This document shows, piece by piece, positions 1-6,709 of a DNA stretch of 16,618 nucleotides (its first letter is position 1; each line of letters starts with the position of its first letter). This DNA comes from UBA9464 sp003445095. GTDB taxonomy: Bacteria; Verrucomicrobiota; Verrucomicrobiia; Limisphaerales; UBA9464. A model generated the notes under the pieces. The model was given only the letters and a program-made list of their open reading frames with translations. It was not told the DNA's origin and searched no databases. The position numbers and the translations under genes were made by a program. Location of the stretch: the NCBI GenBank assembly GCA_035437945.1, contig DAOMZG010000139.1, positions 1 through 16,618 of the forward strand, read 5' to 3'.

Positions 1-1963
1 CGGGCGAATTGCCCAAGGATTTCGACATCTTGCGCCCCTGCTTGTCGCGGATGATTCCGGTGAAATAGACATTCCGGAACGGCAGGTCACCCATGTACTC
101 GTAACCCGCCATGATCATACGAGCGACCCAAAAGAAGATGATGTCGGGTCCGGTGACCAGGTCGGTGGTCGGATAGAACGTCTTCAGAGTCGCGTTCTTG
201 GCGTCCGTTTCCTTGTCGCCAGTCCAGCCCATCGTGGCGAACGGCCAGAGCCAAGAGCTGAACCACGTGTCGAGGACGTCGGGGTCTTGGGTGAAGCCCC
301 ACTCCTCAAGTTTCTTCGCGTAAGAATCCGAGTATGTGACGGCTTCCCAGTGGATATCCTCACCAACTTTTACGAGACGATACCAGGCTCGTTCAGAGTC
401 GATCTCGTCAACCGTCAGTTTTTCGGTGCTCGCGACAAAGTGTAAACCAAACTTCTCCCAAGATTCGTCGGGTTTGAACGGTTTTCGTCTCCACACCGGA
501 ATCCGATGCCCCCACCACAATTGGCGGCTGATGCACCAATCTTGGATGCCGCCCATCCAGTGGTCATAGACCTTGGCCCAACGCTCGGGGAAAAAGCGCA
601 TCTCCGCTTTGGGGGGCGCGCCCGCCTCGGGCGCTGCGGTGGACGCCTCGTCCGCCGCACTCGGGCGTGTGGGGTCATCCGCTGCCGACTTCGCCTCCAC
701 GCGCGCCGGTGTCGAAGGCGAGGCGCCTTCGACAGCGCCCGAGGCGGGCGCGCTCCCCAAAGCAATGCAGGCGCGCGCGGCTTGCACACTCGGATACTTC
801 AGGAACCACTGTTCGCTCAGCCGCGGTTCAATCGGCACATCCGCACGCTCGCTGAACCCCACATTGTTGGTGTAAGGCTCTACCTTTTCCATCGCACCAG
901 CGGCCTCCAAGATCTCCGCCGCTTTCTTCCGCGCGACGAACCGATCAAGGCCCGCGAGATCAGCGCCGGCTTCGGCCGTCATTTTCCCGTCTGGTGTCAG
1001 AACATCGATCACCGGGAGCCGATGCCGCAGCCCAATTTCATAATCCGCCTTGTCATGAGCCGGCGTCACCTTGAGCACGCCCGTGCCGAAACTGAAATCC
1101 ACGTGTTCATCCGCGATGATCGGAATGAGGCGCTGTTCCTCCGGCACATCCAACGGCAACGCGCGAATCACGTGCTTGCCGATCAGGTGCGTGTAGCGCG
1201 GATCGGACGGGTTGACCGCCACGGCGGTGTCGGCAGGGATGGTTTCTGGGCGCGTCGTGGCGATGGTAAGGAAAGTGCCGGTACGCTGAATGCCCGCACG
1301 CGCGGGCGAGGCCGCCGGCGCTCCGTCCACCACTTCCACGCGAAAGTGATACATGAACCCCTTCTGTTCCTTCATGATCACTTCTTCGTCCGACAACGCC
1401 GTGAGCGACGCCGGGCACCAGTTCACCATGCGCTTGCCGCGATAGATGAGTCCCTTCTTGTAGAGATCGACGAAGACCTTGGAGACGCACCGGGAATACT
1501 CCGGATCCATCGTAAATCGAGTGCGGGTCCAATCGCAGGAAGCCCCAAGCGCACGAAGTTGCTGGAGAATGATCCCGCCGTACTTCTCCTTCCATTCCCA
1601 GATCTTCGCGACTAGCGCCTCGCGACCCAAATCGTCGCGATGCTTGATCTCGCCAGACTTTTTCAAGGTCTTCTCGACGACGTTCTGAGTCGCGATACCC
1701 GCGTGGTCGGTGCCGGGAAGCCAAAGGACTTCTTTGCCGTCCATGCGGGCCTTGCGCGCGAGGATGTCCTGGATCGTGTTGTTGAGAACGTGACCGAGCG
1801 TGAGGACGCCGGTGACGTTCGGCGGTGGGATCACAATGGAGTACGCCGGGCGAGTTGAAGAAACGCGCGCGGGATCGGCCGTGAAGCATCCGTGGTCCAA
1901 CCAGAACTGGTACCACTTTTCCTCAACGGACTTCGGCTCGTAAACCTTGGGAATTTCGGTCAT
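1..1963 (-). CDS. valS: Valyl-tRNA synthetase, N-terminal part (3' end lies outside the window)
   Basis: Class I aminoacyl-tRNA synthetase that charges tRNA-Val with valine and edits misacylated threonine in the cytoplasm. The visible 654 codons start MTEIPKVYEP and include the signature PPPNVTG (residues 46-52), a HIGH-type motif read as TLGH (55-58), the editing-domain ATTRPET stretch, the DWCISRQLWWGHRIP motif shortly after residue 460, DVLDTWFSS, and KMSKS at 645-649 just before the window edge. The anticodon-binding and coiled-coil parts are outside. The ATG at 1963 was chosen. An in-frame ATG at 1978 would add MSPRD, and neither has a clear Shine-Dalgarno. Odd features: a 53-residue Ala/Pro-rich insertion at residues 401-453 encoded by a palindromic element, and a shorter one of about 15 residues near 1281-1324. 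The frame stays open through both, so the gene looks functional. Family assignment is very secure. Confidence 0.97.
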   Translation of the reverse strand, partial: MTEIPKVYEPKSVEEKWYQFWLDHGCFTADPARVSSTRPAYSIVIPPPNVTGVLTLGHVLNNTIQDILARKARMDGKEVLWLPGTDHAGIATQNVVEKTLKKSGEIKHRDDLGREALVAKIWEWKEKYGGIILQQLRALGASCDWTRTRFTMDPEYSRCVSKVFVDLYKKGLIYRGKRMVNWCPASLTALSDEEVIMKEQKGFMYHFRVEVVDGAPAASPARAGIQRTGTFLTIATTRPETIPADTAVAVNPSDPRYTHLIGKHVIRALPLDVPEEQRLIPIIADEHVDFSFGTGVLKVTPAHDKADYEIGLRHRLPVIDVLTPDGKMTAEAGADLAGLDRFVARKKAAEILEAAGAMEKVEPYTNNVGFSERADVPIEPRLSEQWFLKYPSVQAARACIALGSAPASGAVEGASPSTPARVEAKSAADDPTRPSAADEASTAAPEAGAPPKAEMRFFPERWAKVYDHWMGGIQDWCISRQLWWGHRIPVWRRKPFKPDESWEKFGLHFVASTEKLTVDEIDSERAWYRLVKVGEDIHWEAVTYSDSYAKKLEEWGFTQDPDVLDTWFSSWLWPFATMGWTGDKETDAKNATLKTFYPTTDLVTGPDIIFFWVARMIMAGYEYMGDLPFRNVYFTGIIRDKQGRKMSKSLGNSP
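605..763. repeat. Palindromic element inserted in frame within valS
   Basis: Two 31-base arms, 606-636 and 733-763, are inverted copies of each other with one mismatch (30/31), separated by 96 bases. A second hairpin lies inside: GTCGAAGGCG at 711-720 against CGCCTTCGAC at 724-733, with a three-base loop. The whole unit adds exactly 53 codons (159 bases) to valS, between residues matching ordinary ValS on both sides (the LSEQWF region and MRFFPERW). The product is low-complexity Ala/Pro/Ser-rich. It behaves like a mobile palindromic repeat tolerated inside a coding region, comparable in concept to Rickettsia palindromic elements. The two arms and the frame are seen directly. That it is mobile is inference. 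Confidence 0.8.
1281..1324. repeat. Short GC-rich hairpin insertion in valS
   Basis: Relative to typical bacterial ValS, about 15 extra residues (GAPAASPARAGIQRT) sit just before the GTFLTIATTRPET editing-domain strand. The DNA contains GCCCGC (1292-1297) and GCGGGC (1302-1307) as a perfect six-base stem around a four-base loop. The encoded peptide is similar in flavour to part of the larger insert (EGASPSTPARVE), which suggests a related or partial element. The comparison with standard ValS is from memory, so the exact borders are approximate. Confidence 0.45.
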
Positions 1964-2006
1964 GTCGCGAGGGGACATCTTAGCGGAGCGAGAGGCGCTA
2001 AGGCAA

Positions 2007-2097
2007 CTGGGGGGAGTCAGTAATGTCGTAACTCGTGAGAACGTCGCCGCCCCACCCCTCCCTCCGAACCGGACAACGGATTTCCCGCATCCGGCCC
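2007..2097 (-). ncRNA. Group II intron 3'-end relic (domain V-VI like)
   Basis: Read on the minus strand, 2097 to 2066 gives a 32-base hairpin beginning GGGCCGGATGCGGGAAAT and ending GTCCGGTTC. Its basal stem GGGCCGGA pairs with TCCGGTTC, with an inner GC stem capped by GAAA, the layout of group II intron domain V (normally 34 bases with an AGC triad). It is followed by GGGAGGGGT (2062-2054), which can pair in eight of nine positions with ACTCCCCCC (2017-2009), a plausible domain VI stem. No reverse transcriptase frame is present, and the triad position reads GGC, so this is most likely a decayed fragment. It lies directly upstream of valS on the same strand, where it could also affect the valS leader. 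Family call is by pattern recognition only. Confidence 0.45.
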
Positions 2098-2168
2098 TCC
2101 AGTCAGTCCCTCGCGCCGTGCGCCAAAAACGATCACCACGAAGATTGCCACCAGCCGCGGTGATTCCC

Positions 2169-2855
2169 ATGCTCGGTCCGATGTTGGCGCCGTTGGCCGG
2201 ATTGGCGGCTGGGTTTTTGCATGTGGTTTCAGGTCCCGATCACCTCGCGGCGGTCGCGCCGCTGGCAGTCCGAGCCCATCGCGGCGCGTGGCAGACCGGC
2301 GTTCGCTGGGCGATTGGACATTCGGCCGGAGTCGCGGTGGTGGGCTTGTTGGCGGTCGCCTTTCGGGGCGTCTTGCCGGTGGAGGCAATCTCGTCTTGGA
2401 GCGAACGTCTGGTTGGTGTGCTCCTGATCGGCATTGGACTGTGGAGTCTGCGCCAAGCGGCCCGAATCCAGATTCACTCGCACACCCACACTCATGACGG
2501 AGAGACGCACGAGCATGTGCATTTTCACGCACCGGAATCGGCTTCTGGCCGGCACCCCGTGGCGCATTCACATCGGCACGCGGCCTTTGGTATTGGAACG
2601 TTGCACGGGTTGGCGGGGAGCTCCCACTTCCTCGGCGTGTTGCCCGCCCTCGCCCTCCCGACAACCGGCGCGGCGGTTGCCTATTTGTTGGCGTTTGCCG
2701 TCGGCACCGTCGTCGCCATGGCGGGATTTTCCTCGGCGCTGGGTTTATTCTCTCGTCGGACTGGGGGGCGACGCCTCGCCTATCGCGGTTTGTTGCAGGC
2801 GTGCGCCGGGGCTGCGATCGGAATCGGTGCCTGGTGGCTGGTCGCGGCGACTTGA
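2169..2855 (+). CDS. NicO/HupE-like metal permease with His-rich loop
   Basis: Predicted inner-membrane transporter of 228 residues, from a family often annotated as 'hydantoin utilization protein A' or high-affinity nickel/cobalt permease. The first helix carries HVVSGPDHLAAV, with His18, Asp24 and His25 resembling the HX4DH metal signature of nickel/cobalt transporters but with five spacing residues. Further hydrophobic segments lie near residues 48-68, 78-95, 138-165, 166-190 and 207-226. A cytoplasmic or periplasmic loop at about 102-137 is packed with histidines (HSHTHTHDGETHEHVHFH), typical of metal binding. The ATG at 2169 was chosen because the frame upstream is compositionally unlike protein and overlaps the intron-like relic. 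GTG at 2160 is an alternative. No urease, hydrogenase or hyu genes are nearby, so the substrate (probably Ni2+ or Co2+) is inferred. Confidence 0.85.
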   Translation: MLGPMLAPLAGLAAGFLHVVSGPDHLAAVAPLAVRAHRGAWQTGVRWAIGHSAGVAVVGLLAVAFRGVLPVEAISSWSERLVGVLLIGIGLWSLRQAARIQIHSHTHTHDGETHEHVHFHAPESASGRHPVAHSHRHAAFGIGTLHGLAGSSHFLGVLPALALPTTGAAVAYLLAFAVGTVVAMAGFSSALGLFSRRTGGRRLAYRGLLQACAGAAIGIGAWWLVAAT

Positions 2856-2862
2856 AAGATAC

Positions 2863-2886
2863 CCCGCGCTTGGCGGATGGCGCGGG
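2863..2886 (+). terminator. Possible hairpin after the permease gene
   Basis: A perfect seven-base GC stem, CCCGCGC (2863-2869) and GCGCGGG (2880-2886), flanks a ten-base loop eight bases after the permease stop. The following bases (ACGTTTATGG) are only weakly T-rich, so this may be an attenuating hairpin and not a strong intrinsic terminator. It sits between the permease and the sialidase-like gene, 64 bases apart on the same strand. Confidence 0.4.
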
Positions 2887-2919
2887 ACGTTTATGGTTCC
2901 GCCCACGTCTTAGCTGTCT

Positions 2920-3918
2920 ATGAAATTGCTTTGCCTGCTTGCCAGCCTTATCGCCCTGCCTGTCGTGGCCCAGATCAAGGTTGAAGAATTTATCGCCGAC
3001 AATCCACCCACAGCGAGCTCCCACGCTTCCACGATTTGCGATGCGGCCGGGAGCCTCATGGCGGCCTGGTTTGGGGGTACCAAGGAACGGGCTCGTGATT
3101 GTGTCATTTGGCTCTCGCGCCACGAGGACCGCAAGTGGACCAAACCTGTCGAAGTCGCGCGCGGCGATGAGGACGGCGATGAACAATGGGCCTGCTGGAA
3201 CCCGGTGTTGTTCCAGCGGAAAACGGGAGGCGACCTTTGGCTGTTCTATAAAGTGGGACCGAGCCCGTCCGAATGGTGGGGACGCTTTATCACTTCCAAG
3301 GATGCTGGACTCACCTGGTCGCGGTCCAAACGGCTGCCGAGTTATGCGATTGGACCGGTCCGCAACAAGCCCGTCGAGCTGGCCGATGGAACGGTTCTCT
3401 GTGGTGCGAGCACGGAAAACCGCGGGTGGCTGGTCCATATGGAATGGTTCACCAAGCCGAATGAGCGCTGGCGTACCTCCGACCCGCTCAATAGTGCGAT
3501 GCAGTGGGGTGCGATCCAGCCGACCATCCTTCTTTGGCCCGACAAGCGAATTCAGATCCTCTGCCGCTCCAAGCAGGGCAGCGTCCTCGAATCCTGGAGC
3601 GAAGGAAATCTTCGCGAATGGAGCCCTATGCGCCGCACCGGATTACCGAATCCCAACAGTGCTATTGACGCGGTCATGCTGCGCAATGGCCAAGCGTTGC
3701 TCGCGTACAATCCTTCCACCGACAATCGAAACCAACTTGTAATCGGTCGCTCGCTGGACGGACTCAACTGGAACACGGTGCTCACGCTGGAGAAGGGACC
3801 TGGCGAATACAGCTATCCTGCGATTATTCAGGACAGGGCAGGAATGGTGCATGTCACCTACACCTGGCGTCGCGAGAAAATCAAACACGTCGTGTTCGAT
3901 CCGCTCGATTTGAAATAG
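2920..3918 (+). CDS. Secreted sialidase-family (BNR/Asp-box) protein
   Basis: 332-residue exported protein resembling the predicted neuraminidases of COG4692 (GH33-like six-bladed propeller). Residues 1-18 form a signal peptide (MKLLCLLASLIALPVVA, cleavage before Gln). A canonical Asp box SKDAGLTW lies at 126-133, and a degenerate one (SLDGLNW) near the C-terminus. Family-typical stretches include AAWFGGTKE (48-56), ACWNPVLF (91-98) and GPVRNKPVELADGT (145-158), where arginine and acidic residues would line the active site. It probably acts in the periplasm or outside the cell on sialic acid or a related sugar derivative. Activity is not proven, since many such verrucomicrobial proteins are uncharacterised. 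The ATG start gives an intact signal peptide. No strong Shine-Dalgarno is visible. Confidence 0.87.
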   Translation: MKLLCLLASLIALPVVAQIKVEEFIADNPPTASSHASTICDAAGSLMAAWFGGTKERARDCVIWLSRHEDRKWTKPVEVARGDEDGDEQWACWNPVLFQRKTGGDLWLFYKVGPSPSEWWGRFITSKDAGLTWSRSKRLPSYAIGPVRNKPVELADGTVLCGASTENRGWLVHMEWFTKPNERWRTSDPLNSAMQWGAIQPTILLWPDKRIQILCRSKQGSVLESWSEGNLREWSPMRRTGLPNPNSAIDAVMLRNGQALLAYNPSTDNRNQLVIGRSLDGLNWNTVLTLEKGPGEYSYPAIIQDRAGMVHVTYTWRREKIKHVVFDPLDLK

Positions 3919-3951
3919 GCCTTCGGAGCGCAGGACAGCTACCGAAGGGCC
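3918..3951 (+). terminator. Hairpin at the end of the sialidase-like gene
   Basis: GGCC-TTCGG starting at the last base of the TAG stop pairs with CCGAAGGGCC (3942-3951), with one bulged base and a loop of about 15 bases. There is no T-tract after it, so it may act as a rho-dependent or processing signal and not a classical terminator. Confidence 0.4.
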
Positions 3952-4342
3952 AACGAGATCTCGATTCATTGGAGTTGAACGTCGTGACCAACCGCCGTCA
4001 GTCGGGGTCGATAATAACGCACCCTGAGTCTCGGCGCGATAGTTGTCCTGGCCCTGTCCTGTTTGAGTTTCTTCAAGCGGCCCGGAAAGCGTCGACCGCC
4101 GAACCCCGGGCTCTGCCGGCGTAAATGTTCCAACGTTTCGTAGAACAGATCCTGCGCCAGCGCACTGGGACGTTCCCGGTTGGCATGCGAAAGCGTGTTG
4201 GCGTACGGCGGAGTCGATGTTTTCGTTCATACACCCGCAGGCTGAGTGGCTTGCCCGACAGGCGTCAACTCAGCCCTTTATCCTCCTCCTGTGGTTTGGC
4301 TGGTTTGGCTGTGATTCGCATCAGACCCAATTGACTCTCCCA
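3952..4342. other. Intergenic stretch holding only the transposase remnant
   Basis: Between the sialidase-like gene and the LamG gene (convergent ends). Apart from the IS4-like fragment at 3966-4226, nothing convincing is visible. The segment 4230-4342 contains short CT/GGT-rich repeats (GTTTGGCTGGTTTGGCTG near 4293-4311) but no gene or clear terminator. Confidence 0.5.
3966..4226 (-). pseudogene. IS4-like transposase fragment
   Basis: On the minus strand a stop-to-stop frame with no usable start encodes a stretch containing YANTLSHANRERPSALAQDL followed by FYETLEHLRRQSPGF and RLKKLKQ. This pattern matches the segment of IS4-family transposases in which a TLS(H/Y)AN motif precedes a helical LFY..LL..L region and a basic GRxKxLK run leading to the catalytic 'xxDST' strand. 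The catalytic DDE region is absent: after KLKQ the frame reads arginine-rich sequence and stops at 3966. The fragment lies between two unrelated intact genes and is best seen as a decayed insertion sequence. Recognition is from memory of the family, so the call is moderate. Confidence 0.5.
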
Positions 4343-5581
4343 CTACGGCGATATTACTCTGAAGAAATGCGGATCGGGAACGGGTGAACCAAAGACTGAC
4401 TGGTTATCATTGTTTCCAAGCACTGGAGAGGAGTAATTCGTCCACAACACCGTGTCGTACGAGTTTTGAACCTGGTAACTCGTTCCCACCGTCGTAGCGA
4501 AAGAGAATTTGAAGGCGTGCGAAATGATTAGGTACGTTGCTTCCGCACTTCGGAAGAATCCCGATCCAGTCTCATCAAAAGGAACATAGATCGGCGGCTT
4601 TTCTTTGTATGGTTCAGAAATAACGCCCACATCCCGAAGATTCGTCCAACGTGCGATCGTAAAGTCGGTGATATCAGTGGGCCGGAGATCCAGCCGTAGC
4701 ATCCGCTGATAGTTGCCTAGATGCGCGGCGGGATGCTCGTCCGGATTGCAAGGACTCATCCCCGACATTACTTCCTCCCGGTCATCGTAGCTGTCACCGT
4801 CTGAATCGAGTAGTGCAGGATCTGCTGAGTTGTAGAGGCCGACCACATCCAATGTGGAAAGCGCACGATTAAAAACCACGAAATCGTCGATCGATCCATC
4901 AAAATGCTGATTTGGCTCACCACCAGCGTTTGACCAGCCAATCTGAGCAGGCGAAGTAGTGTATTTAACACCACTGCCAGTCCCACTCGTCCAATCAGAC
5001 TGTCTTAGTGCTCCGTCCACGTAAATTTCTACATTGTTTATGCTCGCACAGACGAAAGCCAAATGATGCCACTGGTTAGTAGTAATGAAATTGCTTGAAC
5101 TCACAACAAACTTGGATCGTCTCGACGATGGTCCGGCAGCACCACCATCACCAATGTCAACTCTTGCGTCCCCTCGCTGTCTGACAACTATGTGGACGCC
5201 ATAGTATGAAGTATCCCAAGGGCCACTCGAGAATATTCCCATGCTCCTATTATCGGAATGTCGCTTGACCCACATTGCGATGGTAAATGGGAAGGTCGGC
5301 TTGAGTGAATTGCCAAAGTGAATGTAGTCGCTTATACCATTGAAAGAATAAGCAGAAAGTGGATTCCCAAACCGATCTGCACTTGATTGTGCGCCGACGA
5401 CCGTTCCGTGGAAATCTATCCCGTGAATATTCGTGGCACCCTGATTCCGCGCTGTGCCTAGGAACGGATAATAGCCGAGTACATTGGTGAAATTGCAGTT
5501 GTTCCACTGAGCCTGAGTGAGACTGGAGCAAATTACCGCGATACCGGTGACCAAGAGAAGTGTTCCTATTTGAGTTTTCAT
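4343..5581 (-). CDS. Secreted LamG-domain (jelly-roll) protein
   Basis: 412-residue exported protein. A signal peptide covers residues 1-24 (cleavage after TQA). Residues about 30-255 form a concanavalin-A-like LamG fold, recognisable from YSFNGISDYIHFG, FTIAMWVKR, WHHLAFV, VEIYVDGALR and the closing FDGSIDDFVVFNRALS. Next comes an acidic calcium-binding loop like a thrombospondin type 3 repeat (DSDGDSYDDREE, 259-270), and a C-terminal beta module ending YQVQNS..LWTNYSSP..FFRVISP. This kind of tail is common on secreted proteins of this phylum and may serve in sorting or surface attachment. The ligand is unknown, probably a glycan or extracellular surface. The gene is distinctly AT-richer than its neighbours (about 43% GC at 5041-5100, against about 68% at 8521-8580), a hint of transfer. 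Neighbouring DNA holds transposase debris and repeats. Confidence 0.88.
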   Translation of the reverse strand: MKTQIGTLLLVTGIAVICSSLTQAQWNNCNFTNVLGYYPFLGTARNQGATNIHGIDFHGTVVGAQSSADRFGNPLSAYSFNGISDYIHFGNSLKPTFPFTIAMWVKRHSDNRSMGIFSSGPWDTSYYGVHIVVRQRGDARVDIGDGGAAGPSSRRSKFVVSSSNFITTNQWHHLAFVCASINNVEIYVDGALRQSDWTSGTGSGVKYTTSPAQIGWSNAGGEPNQHFDGSIDDFVVFNRALSTLDVVGLYNSADPALLDSDGDSYDDREEVMSGMSPCNPDEHPAAHLGNYQRMLRLDLRPTDITDFTIARWTNLRDVGVISEPYKEKPPIYVPFDETGSGFFRSAEATYLIISHAFKFSFATTVGTSYQVQNSYDTVLWTNYSSPVLGNNDNQSVFGSPVPDPHFFRVISP

Positions 5582-6460
5582 TTGAATTCTGTGTGGTCCT
5601 CACTGTTCACCGCTGCCACGATTGCTCGGCGGGTGCATTGTTTGGCCGACAATCTCGATCGTCAGGATGGACCCAATGCCAATGCGCCGATGAGGGGCAG
5701 GCATCGGCGTGCTTTCGTGGGAAGGTTTGACTGACACGCCTCGACTTTGATCGCGCATGACGACGGTGGACAGAGGTTCTTTGTGCTCGAATCAGGTATC
5801 ACCAGACTGAAGGATCATCGGTTCATTGGCGGATGCCTTAGAGCAAAGTAGGCCGGGTCGGCATTGTTGGCAGAATCGTACACATCCAAAGTTTCGCTGA
5901 TCGGCTGTGGGTCTTGCTATCCAGCAAATGACTCGAATTGGCTCTCACGAGGCTCTGAATTTCGGGCTTTGTGCGTTGAATGACGCAGATGCCGCTGAGC
6001 GAAGAGGAATCGTGGCCACTGAATCTGGAAATCATGATGGTGATGAACAGGAGGTGACAGGTTCCCATGCTTGCCGGCCGGCCTGAAAGGCCTTCAGAAA
6101 CCAGCCGGGGCTGCGCCCTGGGCGCTGCCCCGGGGTTCTGTCGCCACCAAGTTTGCGCCCTGAAAGGCGCGCCGGAGCCATTAACGCTTTCGGTGGTCCA
6201 TGAATGCGTCCCGACGGATTCGCAGCTTTGATGCCCCTTCAGGGCACTGCGAAAATGAGGCGCAACCCGGAGCATCGCTTCGAGAGGCTTAGCCCCAGGC
6301 TCAAATCTTGCGCGCCTTCAGGGCACTTTCTTCGTCGCGTCAGGCCAAAATGACACAGATTCCTGGGCGCCTGGTGCAGACCGCTTCGCTCGACTCACTC
6401 AATCGAGCCTTGGACCTATTCTAGCTAGACAGGCCAGAACGATTGGGCTAGCGATTTCGC
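5582..6460. other. Long intergenic stretch with repeats and no convincing gene
   Basis: This 879-base stretch separates the LamG gene from the toxin-antitoxin pair. A 145-codon minus-strand frame exists (5838-6275), but its product is compositionally odd and half of it reads through palindromic repeats (6077-6324), so I do not call it a gene. 5582-5700 should contain the promoter of the LamG gene, although no clear -35/-10 pair is evident. 6330-6460 precedes the antitoxin gene and should carry its autoregulated promoter. CTAGCTAGAC at 6421-6430 and GGGCTAGCGA at 6445-6454 are short CTAGC-containing palindromic motifs that could be operator half-sites, which is only a suggestion. Confidence 0.5.
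6077..6324. repeat. Cluster of REP-like palindromes
   Basis: Several stem-loops follow one another. GGCCT-GAA-AGGCC lies at 6080-6092. A long GC hairpin at 6105-6133 (CCGGGGCTGCGCC with its near-perfect inverse, 13 of 14 pairs) is followed by GCGCC-CTGAAA-GGCGC at 6155-6170 and TGCCC-CTTCA-GGGCA at 6232-6246. CTTCAGGGCACT occurs twice in direct orientation (6238-6249 and 6317-6328). GCCCTGAAAGGCGCG at 6157-6171 is inverted, apart from one extra A, at 6311-6324, so the outer copies could be ends of one roughly 168-base mobile palindromic unit. The pattern resembles interspersed repeats of this phylum as I remember them. Genome copy number cannot be seen here. Confidence 0.65.
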
Positions 6461-6709
6461 GTGAAGAAACACCGGTGGCAGCTTCAAGAAGCCAAAAATC
6501 AACTGAGCCAAGTCGTCGAGAATGCCATGAACCTCCAACCGCAGGTCATTACGCGACATGGCAAGGAGGCCGTGGTGGTCGTCTCCTATTCCGAGTGGAG
6601 CCGTCGCGCTTCACCCGGAAAAAAGCTGGTGGATGTTCTGCGGCGGTGTCCCGTGCCGGATTTCGAGATTCCACACGATCGCGACCAGCCTCGATCGATT
6701 GAGTTATGA
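6461..6709 (+). CDS. Phd/YefM-type antitoxin
   Basis: 82-residue antitoxin of the Phd/YefM fold, expected to bind its own promoter with the N-terminal half and neutralise VapC with the C-terminal tail. The N-terminus shows the family pattern WQLQEAKNQLSQVVENA, then QVITRHGKEAVVVVSYSEW (beta strands of the DNA-binding dimer). The C-terminal tail with acidic and Pro residues (PDFEIPHDRDQP) would wrap the toxin. The start is GTG at 6461, since no better ATG lies upstream in frame. It overlaps the toxin start by four bases (ATGA at 6706-6709), a sign of translational coupling. Autoregulation of the operon is expected from the family. Confidence 0.88.
   Translation: MKKHRWQLQEAKNQLSQVVENAMNLQPQVITRHGKEAVVVVSYSEWSRRASPGKKLVDVLRRCPVPDFEIPHDRDQPRSIEL

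Noticed and set aside
506..1615. Long open frame of 369 codons on the plus strand
   Set aside because: It lies antisense to valS, whose conserved motifs fix the coding strand. High GC makes such opposite frames common.
1947..2168. N-terminal extension of the permease frame
   Set aside because: The added 74 residues overlap the intron-like relic and look non-protein-like. A start at 2169 gives a normal first membrane helix.
2017..3438. 473-codon open frame on the minus strand
   Set aside because: It is antisense to both the permease and the sialidase-like gene, is rich in Arg/Pro/Ser and has no recognisable motif.
3643..4230. 195-codon minus-strand frame over the end of the sialidase-like gene
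   Set aside because: It overlaps a clear gene antisense. The transposase similarity is in another frame of the same strand.
5838..6275. 145-codon minus-strand frame
   Set aside because: Half of it reads through palindromic repeats and the product matches no family. Most likely repeat DNA that happens to be open.
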